64,000 nt of DNA from contig CAVVVG010000005.1 in assembly GCA_963751615.1 (NCBI GenBank), positions 1,612,001 to 1,676,000 of the forward strand, read 5' to 3'. The stretch comes from Palsa-892 sp963751615 (GTDB taxonomy: Bacteria > Pseudomonadota > Alphaproteobacteria > Rhizobiales > Xanthobacteraceae). The notes beneath the pieces were generated by a model, which was not told the origin of the DNA, did no database searches, and saw nothing but the letters and a program-made list of their open reading frames with translations. A program made the position numbers and the translations under genes. Shown piece by piece: positions 35,478-44,039 of this stretch; the first letter of the stretch is position 1, and every line of letters begins with the position of its first letter.

Positions 35478-35953
35478 GCGCGAAAAACTTGCGCCGTCTC
35501 GTTGCGGTCACCATTGACGAAGCATCGATAGGCCGCGCCAATCCGGATGTAGAGCATGAGCGCGCAATCGCGATTTACGATCTGATAGAAGACAACAGTT
35601 TCGATCCGGTTGGCGATGATATTGGTCCGTATGCGCTGAAAATTGGGCTGATAGAGCGACGACTCGCACTTGAAGTGACGCGCCAGGACGGTACGCCAGT
35701 CATCACACATTTTCTTTCGCTCACGCCGTTTCGCCGCGTGGTGAAGGATTATTTCATGATGTGTGAGACTTATTATTCCGCAATCCGCACCGAGTCGCCG
35801 GCAAAGATCGAGGCGATCGACATGGGCCGCCGCGGGTTGCACAATGAAGGCTCCGAGCTTCTAATTGAACGGCTGAAGGACAAGATTGTCGTCGACTTTG
35901 ATACTGCGCGACGTCTATTCACGCTGATCTGCGCGCTCCATTGGAAGGGCTGA
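35474..35953 (+). CDS. UPF0262 family protein
   Basis: 159 residues. ATG 35474 overlaps the hisD stop (ATGA), which fixes the start; the frame is open further upstream. Signatures include LIEDNSFDPVGDDIGPYALK and IDMGRRGLHNEGSELL. The family is limited to alphaproteobacteria, sits after hisD, and has no known function. The phosphatase gene follows six bases later. Confidence 0.93.
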   Translation: MSAKNLRRLVAVTIDEASIGRANPDVEHERAIAIYDLIEDNSFDPVGDDIGPYALKIGLIERRLALEVTRQDGTPVITHFLSLTPFRRVVKDYFMMCETYYSAIRTESPAKIEAIDMGRRGLHNEGSELLIERLKDKIVVDFDTARRLFTLICALHWKG

Positions 35954-35959
35954 CGTGGA

Positions 35960-36427
35960 ATGAACGAGGCCTTGCGCCGAGACAGGCCGCAGGCCGTTCT
36001 GTTCGTGTGCGGCCACAATCAAATCCGCTCGCCGATCGCGGCGGCGCTCACGAAATATCTATTCGGAAAATCGCTCTATGTCGGCTCGGCCGGTGTGCGC
36101 CGTGGCGGGGCCGATCCCTTCGTGACCGAAGTGATGGAAGAGATCGGCATCGATCTCTCCAAGCACAAACCCGTCACTATCGAAGAAATTGAGGAATTTG
36201 AAGGACTGAATTTCGACCTTGTCATCAGCCTCTCCCCCGAAGCGCATCACAAGGCGGTCGATATGACGCGCGCACTTCCTTTCGACGTTGAATACTGGCC
36301 GATCCCCAATCCATCCGCGACTGAAGGCAGCCGCGAGCAGCGACTCGACGCCTACCGCGCTGTTCGCGACGATTTGATGAAACGCGTTAAGGCGCGTTTC
36401 GATTGGCGAAGCATAGGTGCAGAATAG
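35960..36427 (+). CDS. Low-molecular-weight protein-tyrosine-phosphatase-like protein
   Basis: 155 residues of the LMW phosphatase fold. The P-loop reads VCGHNQIRSP (C-x5-R) near residue 17. The usual general-acid aspartate in the DP motif is replaced: the equivalent stretch reads WPIPNPSATEGSREQ near residue 113, with asparagine. The enzyme may thus be slow, use another acid, or bind phosphate without turnover. It belongs to the hisD operon by spacing; arsenate reductases share the fold but have another cysteine pattern. Confidence 0.85.
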   Translation: MNEALRRDRPQAVLFVCGHNQIRSPIAAALTKYLFGKSLYVGSAGVRRGGADPFVTEVMEEIGIDLSKHKPVTIEEIEEFEGLNFDLVISLSPEAHHKAVDMTRALPFDVEYWPIPNPSATEGSREQRLDAYRAVRDDLMKRVKARFDWRSIGAE

Positions 36428-36531
36428 GCCGCACGAGCCAGTTCACATCCTTGCGGACATCGGCTAATTTGCGCGCCGATTTGAGGGCCTTCGCCCGTCA
36501 TCTTGCCATGAAGAACGTAAGGTAGTTGCCG

Positions 36532-37155
36532 ATGATGGGCCGGTCGAAGCTCGTACTTGCCTCCGGCTCGCCGCGCCGGCTCTCGTTACTCAATCAGGCC
36601 GGTATCGAACCAGATTCACTCGAGCCTGCCGAGATCGACGAGACGCCGGAACGTGGCGAATTACCCCGCACGCTTGCGGTGAGACTCGCACGTGAGAAGG
36701 CGCTGCAGGTTCAAGAACGTGTGCGCGCGCAGGACGAAATCAGCGACGCCTACATCCTCGCCGCCGATACGGTCGTTGCCGTCGGGCGGCGTATCTTGCC
36801 GAAGCCGGAATTGCTGGAAGAAGCGGCCTCTTGCTTGCGGCTACTTTCTGGTCGAACGCACCGGGTTTATTCTGGTCTTTGCCTAGTGACACCGCGCGAT
36901 GCGGTGAAGACGCGCCTCGTCGAAACGCGCGTTCGCTTCAAGCGCCTCTCCAACGAGGATATCGAAAAATATCTTGCCTCCGGCGAGTGGCGAAATAAGG
37001 CCGGTGGTTATGCGATCCAGGGGCTCGCTGGAACGTTCGTCGTTAAAATTATAGGTTCCTACACGAATGTCGTGGGTCTGCCACTCTACGAGTCAACGGC
37101 GATGTTGCAGGGTGAAGGTTATCCAGTTCATTTTGGCTGGATCAATCAACAATAA
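36532..37155 (+). CDS. maf: Maf family nucleotide pyrophosphatase
   Basis: About 207 residues. The Maf signatures LASGSPRRLSLLNQAG near the start and ILAADTVVAVGRRILPKP near residue 82 are intact. Maf proteins hydrolyse modified or non-canonical nucleoside triphosphates and affect septation when overproduced. ATG 36532 follows an AAGG; a TTG at 36526 is possible. The translation factor gene infA, which normally lies just before maf in this run, is missing from 36428-36531. Confidence 0.93.
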   Translation: MMGRSKLVLASGSPRRLSLLNQAGIEPDSLEPAEIDETPERGELPRTLAVRLAREKALQVQERVRAQDEISDAYILAADTVVAVGRRILPKPELLEEAASCLRLLSGRTHRVYSGLCLVTPRDAVKTRLVETRVRFKRLSNEDIEKYLASGEWRNKAGGYAIQGLAGTFVVKIIGSYTNVVGLPLYESTAMLQGEGYPVHFGWINQQ

Positions 37156-37180
37156 GAAGCAGATTGCACGCGGAGGAAAC

Positions 37181-38698
37181 ATGAACCTCGCGCTGTGGCT
37201 TGAGCGGGCAGGGCATTCGCACCCTGAAATGCCCGCTATCGGTTATGGGAAAAAGGTTGCAGCCAATTACGGCACACTTGCGCTTCGCGCAGCGAAAATC
37301 GCGGGGGCGTTGCGGGCAGCCGGCGTAGTACCCGGCGACCGCGTCGCCATCGTTTCCAAGAATCATTCAGATTATCTCGCACTTGTGTTCGGCATCTGGC
37401 GAGCGGGCGCTGCTGCGGTACCGGCGAACGCGAAGCTACATGGAGCCGAAATCGGTTATATTCTTGATCATTCCGGCGCAGGCATTTGTTTCGCTTCCGA
37501 AGGACTGGACGGCGAGATCGCACGGCATACGCCTAAAAGCCTGAAGCGGCTGATCACCATCGGCAGCCGCGACTACGAAAAGTTTCTCACGGCCGATCCC
37601 GTCGCGGTCGAGCCGCGCAACGGCGACGATCTCGCGTGGCTTTTCTATACGTCCGGCACGACCGGCAAACCAAAAGGCGCTATGCTCACGCATAGGGTCC
37701 TATCGTGGGCAAGTCATGCTTACACAAGCGAGGTCGATCCGATCGTGCCAGGTGATGCAATTTTGCACGCGGCGCCGCTCAGTCACGGTTCGGGGATGTA
37801 TGCGATTCCGCATGTCGCGCGCCTCGGCGTGAACGTTGTCCCGGAGTCCGGTGGCTTCGAACCGGACGAAATTTTCTCGCTGTTTGAGGCATGGCCGCAG
37901 TCTTCGATGTTCGCAGCGCCCACCATGATCAAGCGATTGGTCGAGAGTCGAACAACGTGCGACCCAGATAAAATCCGCACGCTGATCTGGGGTGGCGCCC
38001 CGATGTATGTCGAAGATGCGCTGAAGGCGCTCGACCGTTTTGGCAATCGGCTCGCGCAAATTTACGGTCAGGGCGAAAGCCCGATGACAATCAGCTTCCT
38101 ATCCAAACAGGAAATCGCAGCACGCGACCATCCGCGTTGGACCGAACGGCTCGGTTCCGCGGGCCGCGCTTATGCCTGCGTCGAAGTTAAGGTGGCTGAT
38201 GAAAACGACAACGCATTGCTACCAAATCGGCCAGGAGAAATTCTCTGCCGTGGGGATGTTGTGATGAAAGGCTATTGGAGAAATCCAGAAGCGAGCACAA
38301 AAGCCCTGAAAGACGGCTGGTTGCACACCGGCGATATTGGCGTGTTCGACAACGACGGCTTTCTAACGCTTAAGGACCGCTCAAAGGATTTGATTATTTC
38401 CGGCGGCTCGAACATTTATCCGCGCGAAGTGGAGGAAGTTCTCTTGCAGCACGAAAAGGTACGAGAAGTTTCCGTTATCGGTCGCCCGGACAAGGAGTGG
38501 GGTGAAATCGTTGTTGCCTATATCGTTGGCGATACGAAAGTCGCCGATCTCGATAAGCTCTGCCTCGACCACATCGCCCGTTTTAAACGTCCGAAAGATT
38601 ATGTTTTTGTCGATGCGCTGCCGAAAAACAATTATGGGAAAATCCTGAAAACAGAGTTGCGCGAATTGGACGCCTTGCGGACAAAAAAACGTGGTTGA
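37181..38698 (+). CDS. AMP-dependent acyl-CoA synthetase/ligase
   Basis: 505 residues of the ANL adenylating family. The P-loop FYTSGTTGKPKGAMLTH is near residue 160, the A5 motif IYGQGESPMT near residue 295, GWLHTGDIG near residue 385 and the C-terminal lysine in NNYGKILKTELR near residue 488. The acid is not identifiable; a fatty or aromatic acid is likely. GGAGG precedes the ATG. It overlaps the SDR gene behind it, and together they interrupt the usual maf-yacG neighbourhood. Confidence 0.92.
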   Translation: MNLALWLERAGHSHPEMPAIGYGKKVAANYGTLALRAAKIAGALRAAGVVPGDRVAIVSKNHSDYLALVFGIWRAGAAAVPANAKLHGAEIGYILDHSGAGICFASEGLDGEIARHTPKSLKRLITIGSRDYEKFLTADPVAVEPRNGDDLAWLFYTSGTTGKPKGAMLTHRVLSWASHAYTSEVDPIVPGDAILHAAPLSHGSGMYAIPHVARLGVNVVPESGGFEPDEIFSLFEAWPQSSMFAAPTMIKRLVESRTTCDPDKIRTLIWGGAPMYVEDALKALDRFGNRLAQIYGQGESPMTISFLSKQEIAARDHPRWTERLGSAGRAYACVEVKVADENDNALLPNRPGEILCRGDVVMKGYWRNPEASTKALKDGWLHTGDIGVFDNDGFLTLKDRSKDLIISGGSNIYPREVEEVLLQHEKVREVSVIGRPDKEWGEIVVAYIVGDTKVADLDKLCLDHIARFKRPKDYVFVDALPKNNYGKILKTELRELDALRTKKRG

Positions 38699-39497
38699 CC
38701 GGCTTAAGGGAAAAATAGCGCTCGTCGTTGGCGCAGGCTCGATTGGCCCTGGTTGGGGCAATGGCAAGGCCACGGCCGTCGCTTTTGCGCGCGAGGGAGC
38801 GAATGTCGCTTGCGTGGACATCAATGTAGCAGCGGCTGAAGAAACGGCAGGAATTATTCGGAAAGATGGCGGCAACGTAATCGCGCTCCGTGCTGATGTC
38901 ACAAAAGCCGTTGAAGTGGAGGCAATGGTTGGTGCCGTTGTAAAAGAATATGGCCGTATCGATATTCTCGATAACAATGTCGGCATAGCTGAGGTCGGCG
39001 GCGTGGTCGAAATTTCTGAGCAGGAATGGGATCGCGTTATGAACGTGAATCTAAAAAGTGCGTTTCTCGCGATGAAGCACGTAATCCCGCTGATGGAGAA
39101 ACAAGGCGGAGGTTCAATTATCAACATTTCGTCGATCGCAGCGATCCGCTACACCGGTGTTCCATATGCGACGTATTATGCGAGCAAGGCCGCACTTAGC
39201 CACCTCACGCGCACGACCGCCGTGGAGTACGGGGCGAAAAAAATCCGCGTCAATGCGATCCTGCCGGGGCTAATGCAAACACCGATGGTCGAGTATGCGG
39301 CGGGCTTGGCGAAATCCTACGCAAAGGGCGATGTCGAAGAGATGTGGCGCGTGCGCGCGAAGCAAGTGCCGATGGGTTTTGGTGGCGATGCCTGGGATGT
39401 CGCAAACGCGGCAGTGTTTCTGGCGAGCGAGGAGTCACGCTATATCACCGGTATCGAATTGGTCGTCGACGGCGGGGTCACGCTTAAATATGCGTGA
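38691..39497 (+). CDS. SDR family oxidoreductase
   Basis: 268 residues, a classical short-chain dehydrogenase. The cofactor loop is an unusual GAGSIGPGWGNGKA near residue 13 in place of TGxxxGxG; the catalytic serine is in NISSIAAIRY near residue 145 and YxxxK in YYASKAALSH near residue 162. The GTG start overlaps the ligase stop by eight bases, so the two act in one pathway, perhaps degradation of a hydroxy- or keto-acyl compound. Confidence 0.92.
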   Translation: MVDRLKGKIALVVGAGSIGPGWGNGKATAVAFAREGANVACVDINVAAAEETAGIIRKDGGNVIALRADVTKAVEVEAMVGAVVKEYGRIDILDNNVGIAEVGGVVEISEQEWDRVMNVNLKSAFLAMKHVIPLMEKQGGGSIINISSIAAIRYTGVPYATYYASKAALSHLTRTTAVEYGAKKIRVNAILPGLMQTPMVEYAAGLAKSYAKGDVEEMWRVRAKQVPMGFGGDAWDVANAAVFLASEESRYITGIELVVDGGVTLKYA

Positions 39498-39717
39498 GTC
39501 GGATCCGAAGGAAGTCAGCCTCGCGCCGGCGGCGCCGTGCCCGATTTGCGGCAAGCCTTTCGTGCGCGAATTTCATCCATTCTGTTCAAAACGTTGCTCC
39601 GATGTGGACCTGCATCGCTGGCTGTCAGGCGTTTATCGAATCCCCGGCAAGGAAGATCACGACGAGGACGGCGAGCGGACCGATTCTTCCGCCGTGAAAG
39701 AGCCAAAAGAAGAATGA
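39490..39717 (+). CDS. yacG: DNA gyrase inhibitor YacG
   Basis: 75 residues with the zinc knuckle CPICGKPF...FCSKRCSDVDL (CxxC...CxxxC), then LHRWLSGVYRIPG and an acidic tail. YacG binds gyrase GyrB and zinc. The ATG at 39490 overlaps the SDR stop, showing coupling to a new upstream partner. In relatives it follows maf directly. Confidence 0.93.
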   Translation: MRESDPKEVSLAPAAPCPICGKPFVREFHPFCSKRCSDVDLHRWLSGVYRIPGKEDHDEDGERTDSSAVKEPKEE

Positions 39718-39800
39718 TTCGAAGACGGTGGCAGGCTCGACAGGCGCAAGGCGGTTTTCTATAACCGCGGCGCCAATTTGGGCCTGTCACCGGGCCCGGC

Positions 39801-39876
39801 GCCCAGGTAGCTCAGTTGGTAGAGCACATGACTGAAAATCATGGTGTCGGCAGTTCAATTCTGTCCCTGGGCACCA
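39801..39876 (+). tRNA. tRNA-Phe(GAA)
   Basis: Acceptor GCCCAGG pairs with CCTGGGC, the D arm is GCTCAGTTGGTAGAGC, CATGA/TCATG encloses CTGAAAA with anticodon GAA, the T loop is TTCAATT, and CCA is encoded at 39874-39876. It ends the conserved housekeeping run; the region to its right is accessory in character, so it may have served as an integration site. Confidence 0.96.
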
Positions 39877-39972
39877 TTTCTTGTCCGCAAATGTTCGCGG
39901 TCGTCTGAAACAGCCGCAAAAGTTGCTTAAGTACTTATCAACCTCTTTAAGCTGAGTCGCTTCGGTGCCGTT

Positions 39973-40440
39973 ATGAAAATTTCTGATTTCCTGGCCCCCA
40001 CAGCTGTATTCTTCGATATTGAGGCGTCTAACAAGAACATGCTGCTGCACAAATTGTCTCGGAAGGCGGCGGAAATCCTTAGCTTACCGGCGGACGATAT
40101 AGCCGCTGCACTGCTCAAGCGCGAAGATATCGGGTCGACCGCTACGGGAGGTGGGGTTGCCATTCCGCACGCGAATATCGAGGCAGTGATCAAACCATTC
40201 GGTCTGCTGGCGAAGCTACGGCATCCAATCGATTTTGAGGCGATTGATGGTCGGTCGGTGGATATTATATTTGCTATTCTGCAGCCTACCAAGGCCGAGG
40301 TCACACATCTTGAGGCGCTTGCTTCCGTTGCGCGGAAGCTCAGTGCCCGTGAGACTTTACTCGAACTGCGACGCGCTCAGAACCCAGCTCAGCTCTATTC
40401 AGCAATGGTTGGGACAAAAGCAGACCCACCCGTGCATTGA
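39973..40440 (+). CDS. PTS EIIA-Ntr (PtsN-like) protein, copy 1
   Basis: 155 residues of the nitrogen-type EIIA fold. The phosphorylated histidine lies in GVAIPHANIE near residue 66, after LLKREDIGST. About half of its residues match a second copy at 55234-55677, and both start MKISDFL. EIIA-Ntr proteins signal through phosphorylation state; in E. coli and Rhizobium they act on potassium transport through KdpD. No sugar permease is nearby. The main ptsN after rpoN is presumably elsewhere. Confidence 0.9.
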   Translation: MKISDFLAPTAVFFDIEASNKNMLLHKLSRKAAEILSLPADDIAAALLKREDIGSTATGGGVAIPHANIEAVIKPFGLLAKLRHPIDFEAIDGRSVDIIFAILQPTKAEVTHLEALASVARKLSARETLLELRRAQNPAQLYSAMVGTKADPPVH

Positions 40441-40590
40441 AAAAATAAATTACTCCTCTCTTCTAACCAAGATACCTTCACGTGACTTAAAGCCTTTGGA
40501 TTTCCTCATTGCACAATGGCTCCGAGATGCCAAATGTCGACCGATAGTTTGCAGCGGCATAAGGCGCAACGTTGTTACTTGGCGATCGAT

Positions 40591-40619
40591 GAATGCCCGC
40601 TTTTGGCACTTAACGGACC
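40591..40619. repeat. Degenerate intergenic repeat, Bradyrhizobium-type
   Basis: GAATGCCCGCTTTTGGCACT followed by TAACGGACC resembles the dispersed short palindrome TGTCCGCTTTTGGC...GCGGACAT common between genes of Bradyrhizobium and relatives. Here the arms have drifted. The identification rests on memory of the repeat; nothing else in 40441-40683 is recognisable. Confidence 0.35.
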
Positions 40620-40683
40620 CAGCGACTGCGCTGACATGTAATTCCTCTTTTTGTACCGGACGTTTCTATTGTCATGTCCCTCC

Positions 40684-40905
40684 TTACAGCGGACCGAAGT
40701 TCGACCATCCGAACGCAAAAAGCATTAGCGCCACGATATAACCAATAACCAGCGGCGCTTCTGCAGCAGTAGATTTGGCGAACTCACACCGCACGTGACG
40801 CAACCGCGCTGCCACAAACGCGTTCGCGAAGCGAAAAAATGCACTTTTCATTCGGGTTATAAACCCGAGAGAAGCATAAACACCGGATGAAAACAGAGCT
40901 GTCAT
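40684..40905 (-). CDS. Small protein of the MTxLFSS family, copy A
   Basis: 73 residues. The N-terminal 43 residues (MTALFSSGVYASLGFITRM, then RLRHVRCEF) match the protein at 43792-44025, which starts MTTLFSS and has RLRQVQREI, so both are real paralogs. This copy adds a membrane helix (LVIGYIVALMLFAFGW) near the end. GGAGAAG precedes the ATG. The function is unknown; neighbours suggest stress or ion homeostasis. Confidence 0.6.
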   Translation of the reverse strand: MTALFSSGVYASLGFITRMKSAFFRFANAFVAARLRHVRCEFAKSTAAEAPLVIGYIVALMLFAFGWSNFGPL

Positions 40906-41092
40906 CGGACTTCTCCATCGTTATCGGTTTGCAAGCGACCCGGCCGCAAATGTGTTCATGACCGCATAGGAATTCGAGATGGAGGGAAGCGCCATTTCAT
41001 AAATGCGCCATATAGAAATTTGCGCGCTGCCGCTTATAAAGCAATCATGCTATTCTCTGGAGCTAAATCCGCCCGATATACTGGAGTCGCTT

Positions 41093-41368
41093 GTGAACGG
41101 CGCTCGAACCCAAAAGCAGCAGGCCAATTTGGTAGACAGAGTGCTACTCGTATTGATTTTAGCATCGGTATTTTTCTGCGCAGCGCTGCTCGCCTTTTCG
41201 ATATGGTTTGCAGTTACTCCGACCGGGTCACTGCAAATGAACCATAATCAATGCGTTGCAATTAAAGACGACAGTGCTCGCCTCGAATGTTACGATAGCC
41301 AAGCGGGTCGGCGTCCGACACCTCCAGCGAGAGGTGCAAATCCTCCCGAATTGCCTTTTGGCCGTTGA
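41093..41368 (+). CDS. Small membrane protein with RLxCYD motif, copy A
   Basis: 91 residues from GTG 41093, which has GGAG six bases upstream; ATG 41003 is also in frame. One helix (VLLVLILASVFFCAALLAF) near residues 17-40 is followed by QCVAIKDDSARLECYD and a proline-rich tail. The C...RLxCYD pattern recurs in the protein at 45760-46059 and in several periplasmic families. The two cysteines could pair outside the membrane. Function unknown. Confidence 0.6.
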   Translation: MNGARTQKQQANLVDRVLLVLILASVFFCAALLAFSIWFAVTPTGSLQMNHNQCVAIKDDSARLECYDSQAGRRPTPPARGANPPELPFGR

Positions 41369-41432
41369 CGCCGGCCTCTTCAGCGAGGCCAAGAATAGAA
41401 TAGGGTAACTGATCCTGGATTGGCCAGAACAT

Positions 41433-41840
41433 TCAAACTGAGACTCTACCTAGTAGTGCCGAATGCCTCGGAGATATTCTGCGTCCATTATTAACGGCTA
41501 CGTCTGACCCTTCTATAGCGGGAGGTGGGCGCGCAGCCAGCACATCGCCGTGCGCACCGACTAGCGCGATACGCCCACCAGCAGTGTCATCGAATTCCAC
41601 CGGAAGGTACGCCTGCTTGGAAAGCGAGCAATGCCACTCGCCGCTGTCGCAGATAAGACGACGAAGCTTCCATGCGGGAAGTTCGAGCTCAACGATGAGA
41701 AGCGCAGCATCACTCCAAGTGCCGGCTTTGACGAACTGGTCGAGTCGAGCGGCCTCTCCGGTCTTGTTCAGCAACGGAAGGCGTGAACAAGCGGTTGCGA
41801 TGACCTCAGAAATGAGATCAGGGGAGAGTCCCGCTGCCAA
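41433..41840 (-). CDS. WHCSLS family protein, copy A, probably 5'-degraded
   Basis: 135 residues if a TTG at 41840 is used. The core RLPLLNKTG, LPAWKLRRLICDSGEWHCSL and EFDDTA matches the intact copy at 46100-46567. Matching sequence continues upstream of the TTG to about 41885, ending at an in-frame TAA with no ATG, so the original start is lost. The C-terminal third also departs from copy B. It is likely a decaying duplicate. Function unknown. Confidence 0.55.
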   Translation of the reverse strand: MAAGLSPDLISEVIATACSRLPLLNKTGEAARLDQFVKAGTWSDAALLIVELELPAWKLRRLICDSGEWHCSLSKQAYLPVEFDDTAGGRIALVGAHGDVLAARPPPAIEGSDVAVNNGRRISPRHSALLGRVSV

Positions 41841-41927
41841 TTGGAGCTGTTTCGCCAGCTGGCCGAGACGGATTTCGGAATTCGTATCAAATGTTTAGGA
41901 CTGAAGAGCTTTTTACAACAATTGATC

Positions 41928-43298
41928 TCAGAGCAATGCTCCCCTCAGGAAAACGAGCGCAATGCTGAAGTAGATTACTAGCCCAGTGACATCAACGAGC
42001 GTAGCTACAAAGGGAGCCGATGCGCTGGCAGGATCGAAACCGAGCCGTTTAAGAATAAATGGCAACATGGATCCTGCGAGTGAACCGAAAGCGACAATTC
42101 CGACCAGAGCAGCGGCGACCGTCACAGCGACAAGCGCCCAGTATGTGCCGTAGTCGAATAGACCAAAAGTTTGCCAGAATGTGATGCGAAAGACACCTAT
42201 TACTCCAAGGATCGCGCCGAGTGTTAACCCGGTCGGCAGTTCTCTCAAAACTACGCGCCACCAGTCGCTAAGCTGTACGTCGCGCAAAGCAAGCCCCCGT
42301 ATTATCAGCGAAGTTGCCTGTGATCCCGAATTTCCTCCCGAACTCATGATGAGTGGGATGAAGAGCGTAAGAACCACGGCTTTCTCAAGCTCAGATTGAA
42401 AGTACTGCATTGCGCTTGCCGTTAGCATCTCGCTCAAAAAGAGCACGGAAAGCCAACCAGCACGCTTGTACAGCATCTTTCCGAAACCGATTCGTAAATA
42501 TGGTTCGTCGATCGCCCCGACACCGCCGAATTTCTGAACATCTTCGGTAGCTTCCTCGACGATGGCATCGATGATGTCGTCGACCGTGACTATGCCTAAG
42601 ACATGTCCTTGTTCGTCCAAGACGGGAACCGCTAAGAGATCATATTTTGAAATGACACGCGCAACTTCTTCGCGATCCGTGAGCGGGGTTGTTGTGATCG
42701 GGCTGCGCGCTGCGGTAAGGATCGAGGCCTGTGGTTCGGCCGCAATTAACCGCCGTAATGTGACCACCTGTTGCAGTGTTTTCCTTAGTGGATCGAGCAC
42801 ATAGATGGCGTAGATTGTTTCGCGGGTGCGTTCGACCATACGCAGATGCTGAAGCGTTTGTTCAACAGTCCAGTTTGATGGCACGCTAACGAACTCCGTC
42901 GTCATCAGGCTACCAGCAGTATTAGGCGGGTACTTCAGTAGACTCTCGACGGACGCTTTGGTCTCCGGATCGAGCCGACTTAACAGGTGCGAGCGGATAG
43001 GTTCGGGGAGTCGTTGAAAGATGTATGTGAGACGGTCAGCCGAAATGCCGGTAAGTATGCTCTGCGCCTGCTCATCTGGTAGTGCAGCGATCAAGCCAGC
43101 TGGATCGTTCAGATTCGGTTCGTCGAATATTTCGACAATGCGATAATATGGGAGATATGCCAGTACGATCGCGGCTTCTTCCAGTTCAAGTTTATTGAGA
43201 GCTTCAACGACGTCGGCTGGGTGCTTCTTGCTGCTAAGCTCGGCTGCCAATTGAGCAAGCTCGCGCTCGATCTCGGGCTGAGTAAGATCGTTTTCCAT
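41928..43298 (-). CDS. mgtE: Magnesium transporter MgtE
   Basis: About 456 residues: the N-terminal MgtE superhelix (HPADVVEALNKLELEEAAIV), two CBS domains (about 125-250), and five C-terminal helices with FLSEMLTASAMQYFQ and MSSGGNSGSQATSLIIRGLA, the pore signature. It conducts magnesium and is gated by magnesium bound to the CBS part. ATG 43298 is preferred to the TTG at 43325. It sits between the two sets of small paralogs. Confidence 0.95.
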   Translation of the reverse strand: MENDLTQPEIERELAQLAAELSSKKHPADVVEALNKLELEEAAIVLAYLPYYRIVEIFDEPNLNDPAGLIAALPDEQAQSILTGISADRLTYIFQRLPEPIRSHLLSRLDPETKASVESLLKYPPNTAGSLMTTEFVSVPSNWTVEQTLQHLRMVERTRETIYAIYVLDPLRKTLQQVVTLRRLIAAEPQASILTAARSPITTTPLTDREEVARVISKYDLLAVPVLDEQGHVLGIVTVDDIIDAIVEEATEDVQKFGGVGAIDEPYLRIGFGKMLYKRAGWLSVLFLSEMLTASAMQYFQSELEKAVVLTLFIPLIMSSGGNSGSQATSLIIRGLALRDVQLSDWWRVVLRELPTGLTLGAILGVIGVFRITFWQTFGLFDYGTYWALVAVTVAAALVGIVAFGSLAGSMLPFILKRLGFDPASASAPFVATLVDVTGLVIYFSIALVFLRGALL

Positions 43299-43791
43299 TG
43301 CTTGCCTCGATCTGCTGACCGGCAAGTGATGGCGAGCCGATCAACGATCAGGCCATCCAAGCCGATTTTGATATTCGGCTAGAACCGTCGCTGGGTATCA
43401 GATTTGAATTTCTGCTGCCGTTCGCGATGGGATATGCGGGAATTGAACCGTCACAATCTCGGAGTCAAGTGCGCCGGCGCAAGATGATCGTGTGCCATTA
43501 AGCGGAGGCGGGCGCCTAAAAAATACATATCGAAGTCACATCGAAAGTATAAAGGACTTATCAAAAATCCGAATAATCCTCACTCAGCATTAGATTTTTC
43601 GGCTTCCGCCAACGCGAACGCCTTCTTTATACCGACTATATTTCGCGCCGCTCATATCCGTATTGAATTCATACGGCCTTGTTCTCACATTCGCGTCTCC
43701 GAGTTGGCCTCTTGCCACCCGGAGTAGCGAATGCCTTTCCCAACTCAGACTAAAGATCGGCAGAGTTGGGTGAGGGAGAAGGAGAAGGTCA
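43299..43791. other. Intergenic region with two inverted repeats
   Basis: No gene is supported in these nearly 500 bases between the divergent mgtE and 43792 genes. CCGTATTGAATTCATACGG at 43658-43676 has six-base inverted arms, a possible operator. CCCAACTC (43739-43746) and GAGTTGGG (43763-43770) form an eight-pair hairpin ending about 20 bases before the 43792 start, just ahead of its ribosome site GGAGAAGGAGAAGG. Confidence 0.5.
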
Positions 43792-44025
43792 ATGACAACT
43801 CTCTTTTCATCTAGCGACGACAGGCCTGTCTGGTTTCTGACCTTGACGAAGAGCGTCCTTCTTCGCGTCGCGAATGCAATGGAGAAATCGCGCCTGCGCC
43901 AGGTTCAGCGAGAAATCTATATTCTCCGCCAATTCCATAACATTTCTTCCAAGCATGACGACGACATTGCTTTCCTCCCTGCGTTTCCGAACGAAATCGC
44001 GAAGCCAGAGTCGCTCGTCGACTAA
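43792..44025 (+). CDS. Small protein of the MTxLFSS family, copy B
   Basis: 77 residues. The N-terminal half (MTTLFSSSDDRPVWFLTLTK, then RVANAMEKSRLRQVQREIYI) pairs with the copy at 40684-40905. It lacks the C-terminal helix of that copy and ends in an acidic, soluble tail. It has the strongest ribosome site of the area and a hairpin just before it. First gene of a short plus-strand set leading to dapA. Function unknown. Confidence 0.6.
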   Translation: MTTLFSSSDDRPVWFLTLTKSVLLRVANAMEKSRLRQVQREIYILRQFHNISSKHDDDIAFLPAFPNEIAKPESLVD

Positions 44026-44039
44026 CACGGAGTATCTCT

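Noticed and set aside
36428..36531. infA or an infA remnant before maf
   Set aside because: No frame in this interval shows any S1-fold IF-1 sequence; recorded as absence only.
40235..40741. 168-codon frame over and beyond the first PtsN-like gene
   Set aside because: Starts inside the real gene in another frame and runs through a degenerate intergenic repeat; the protein has no family features.
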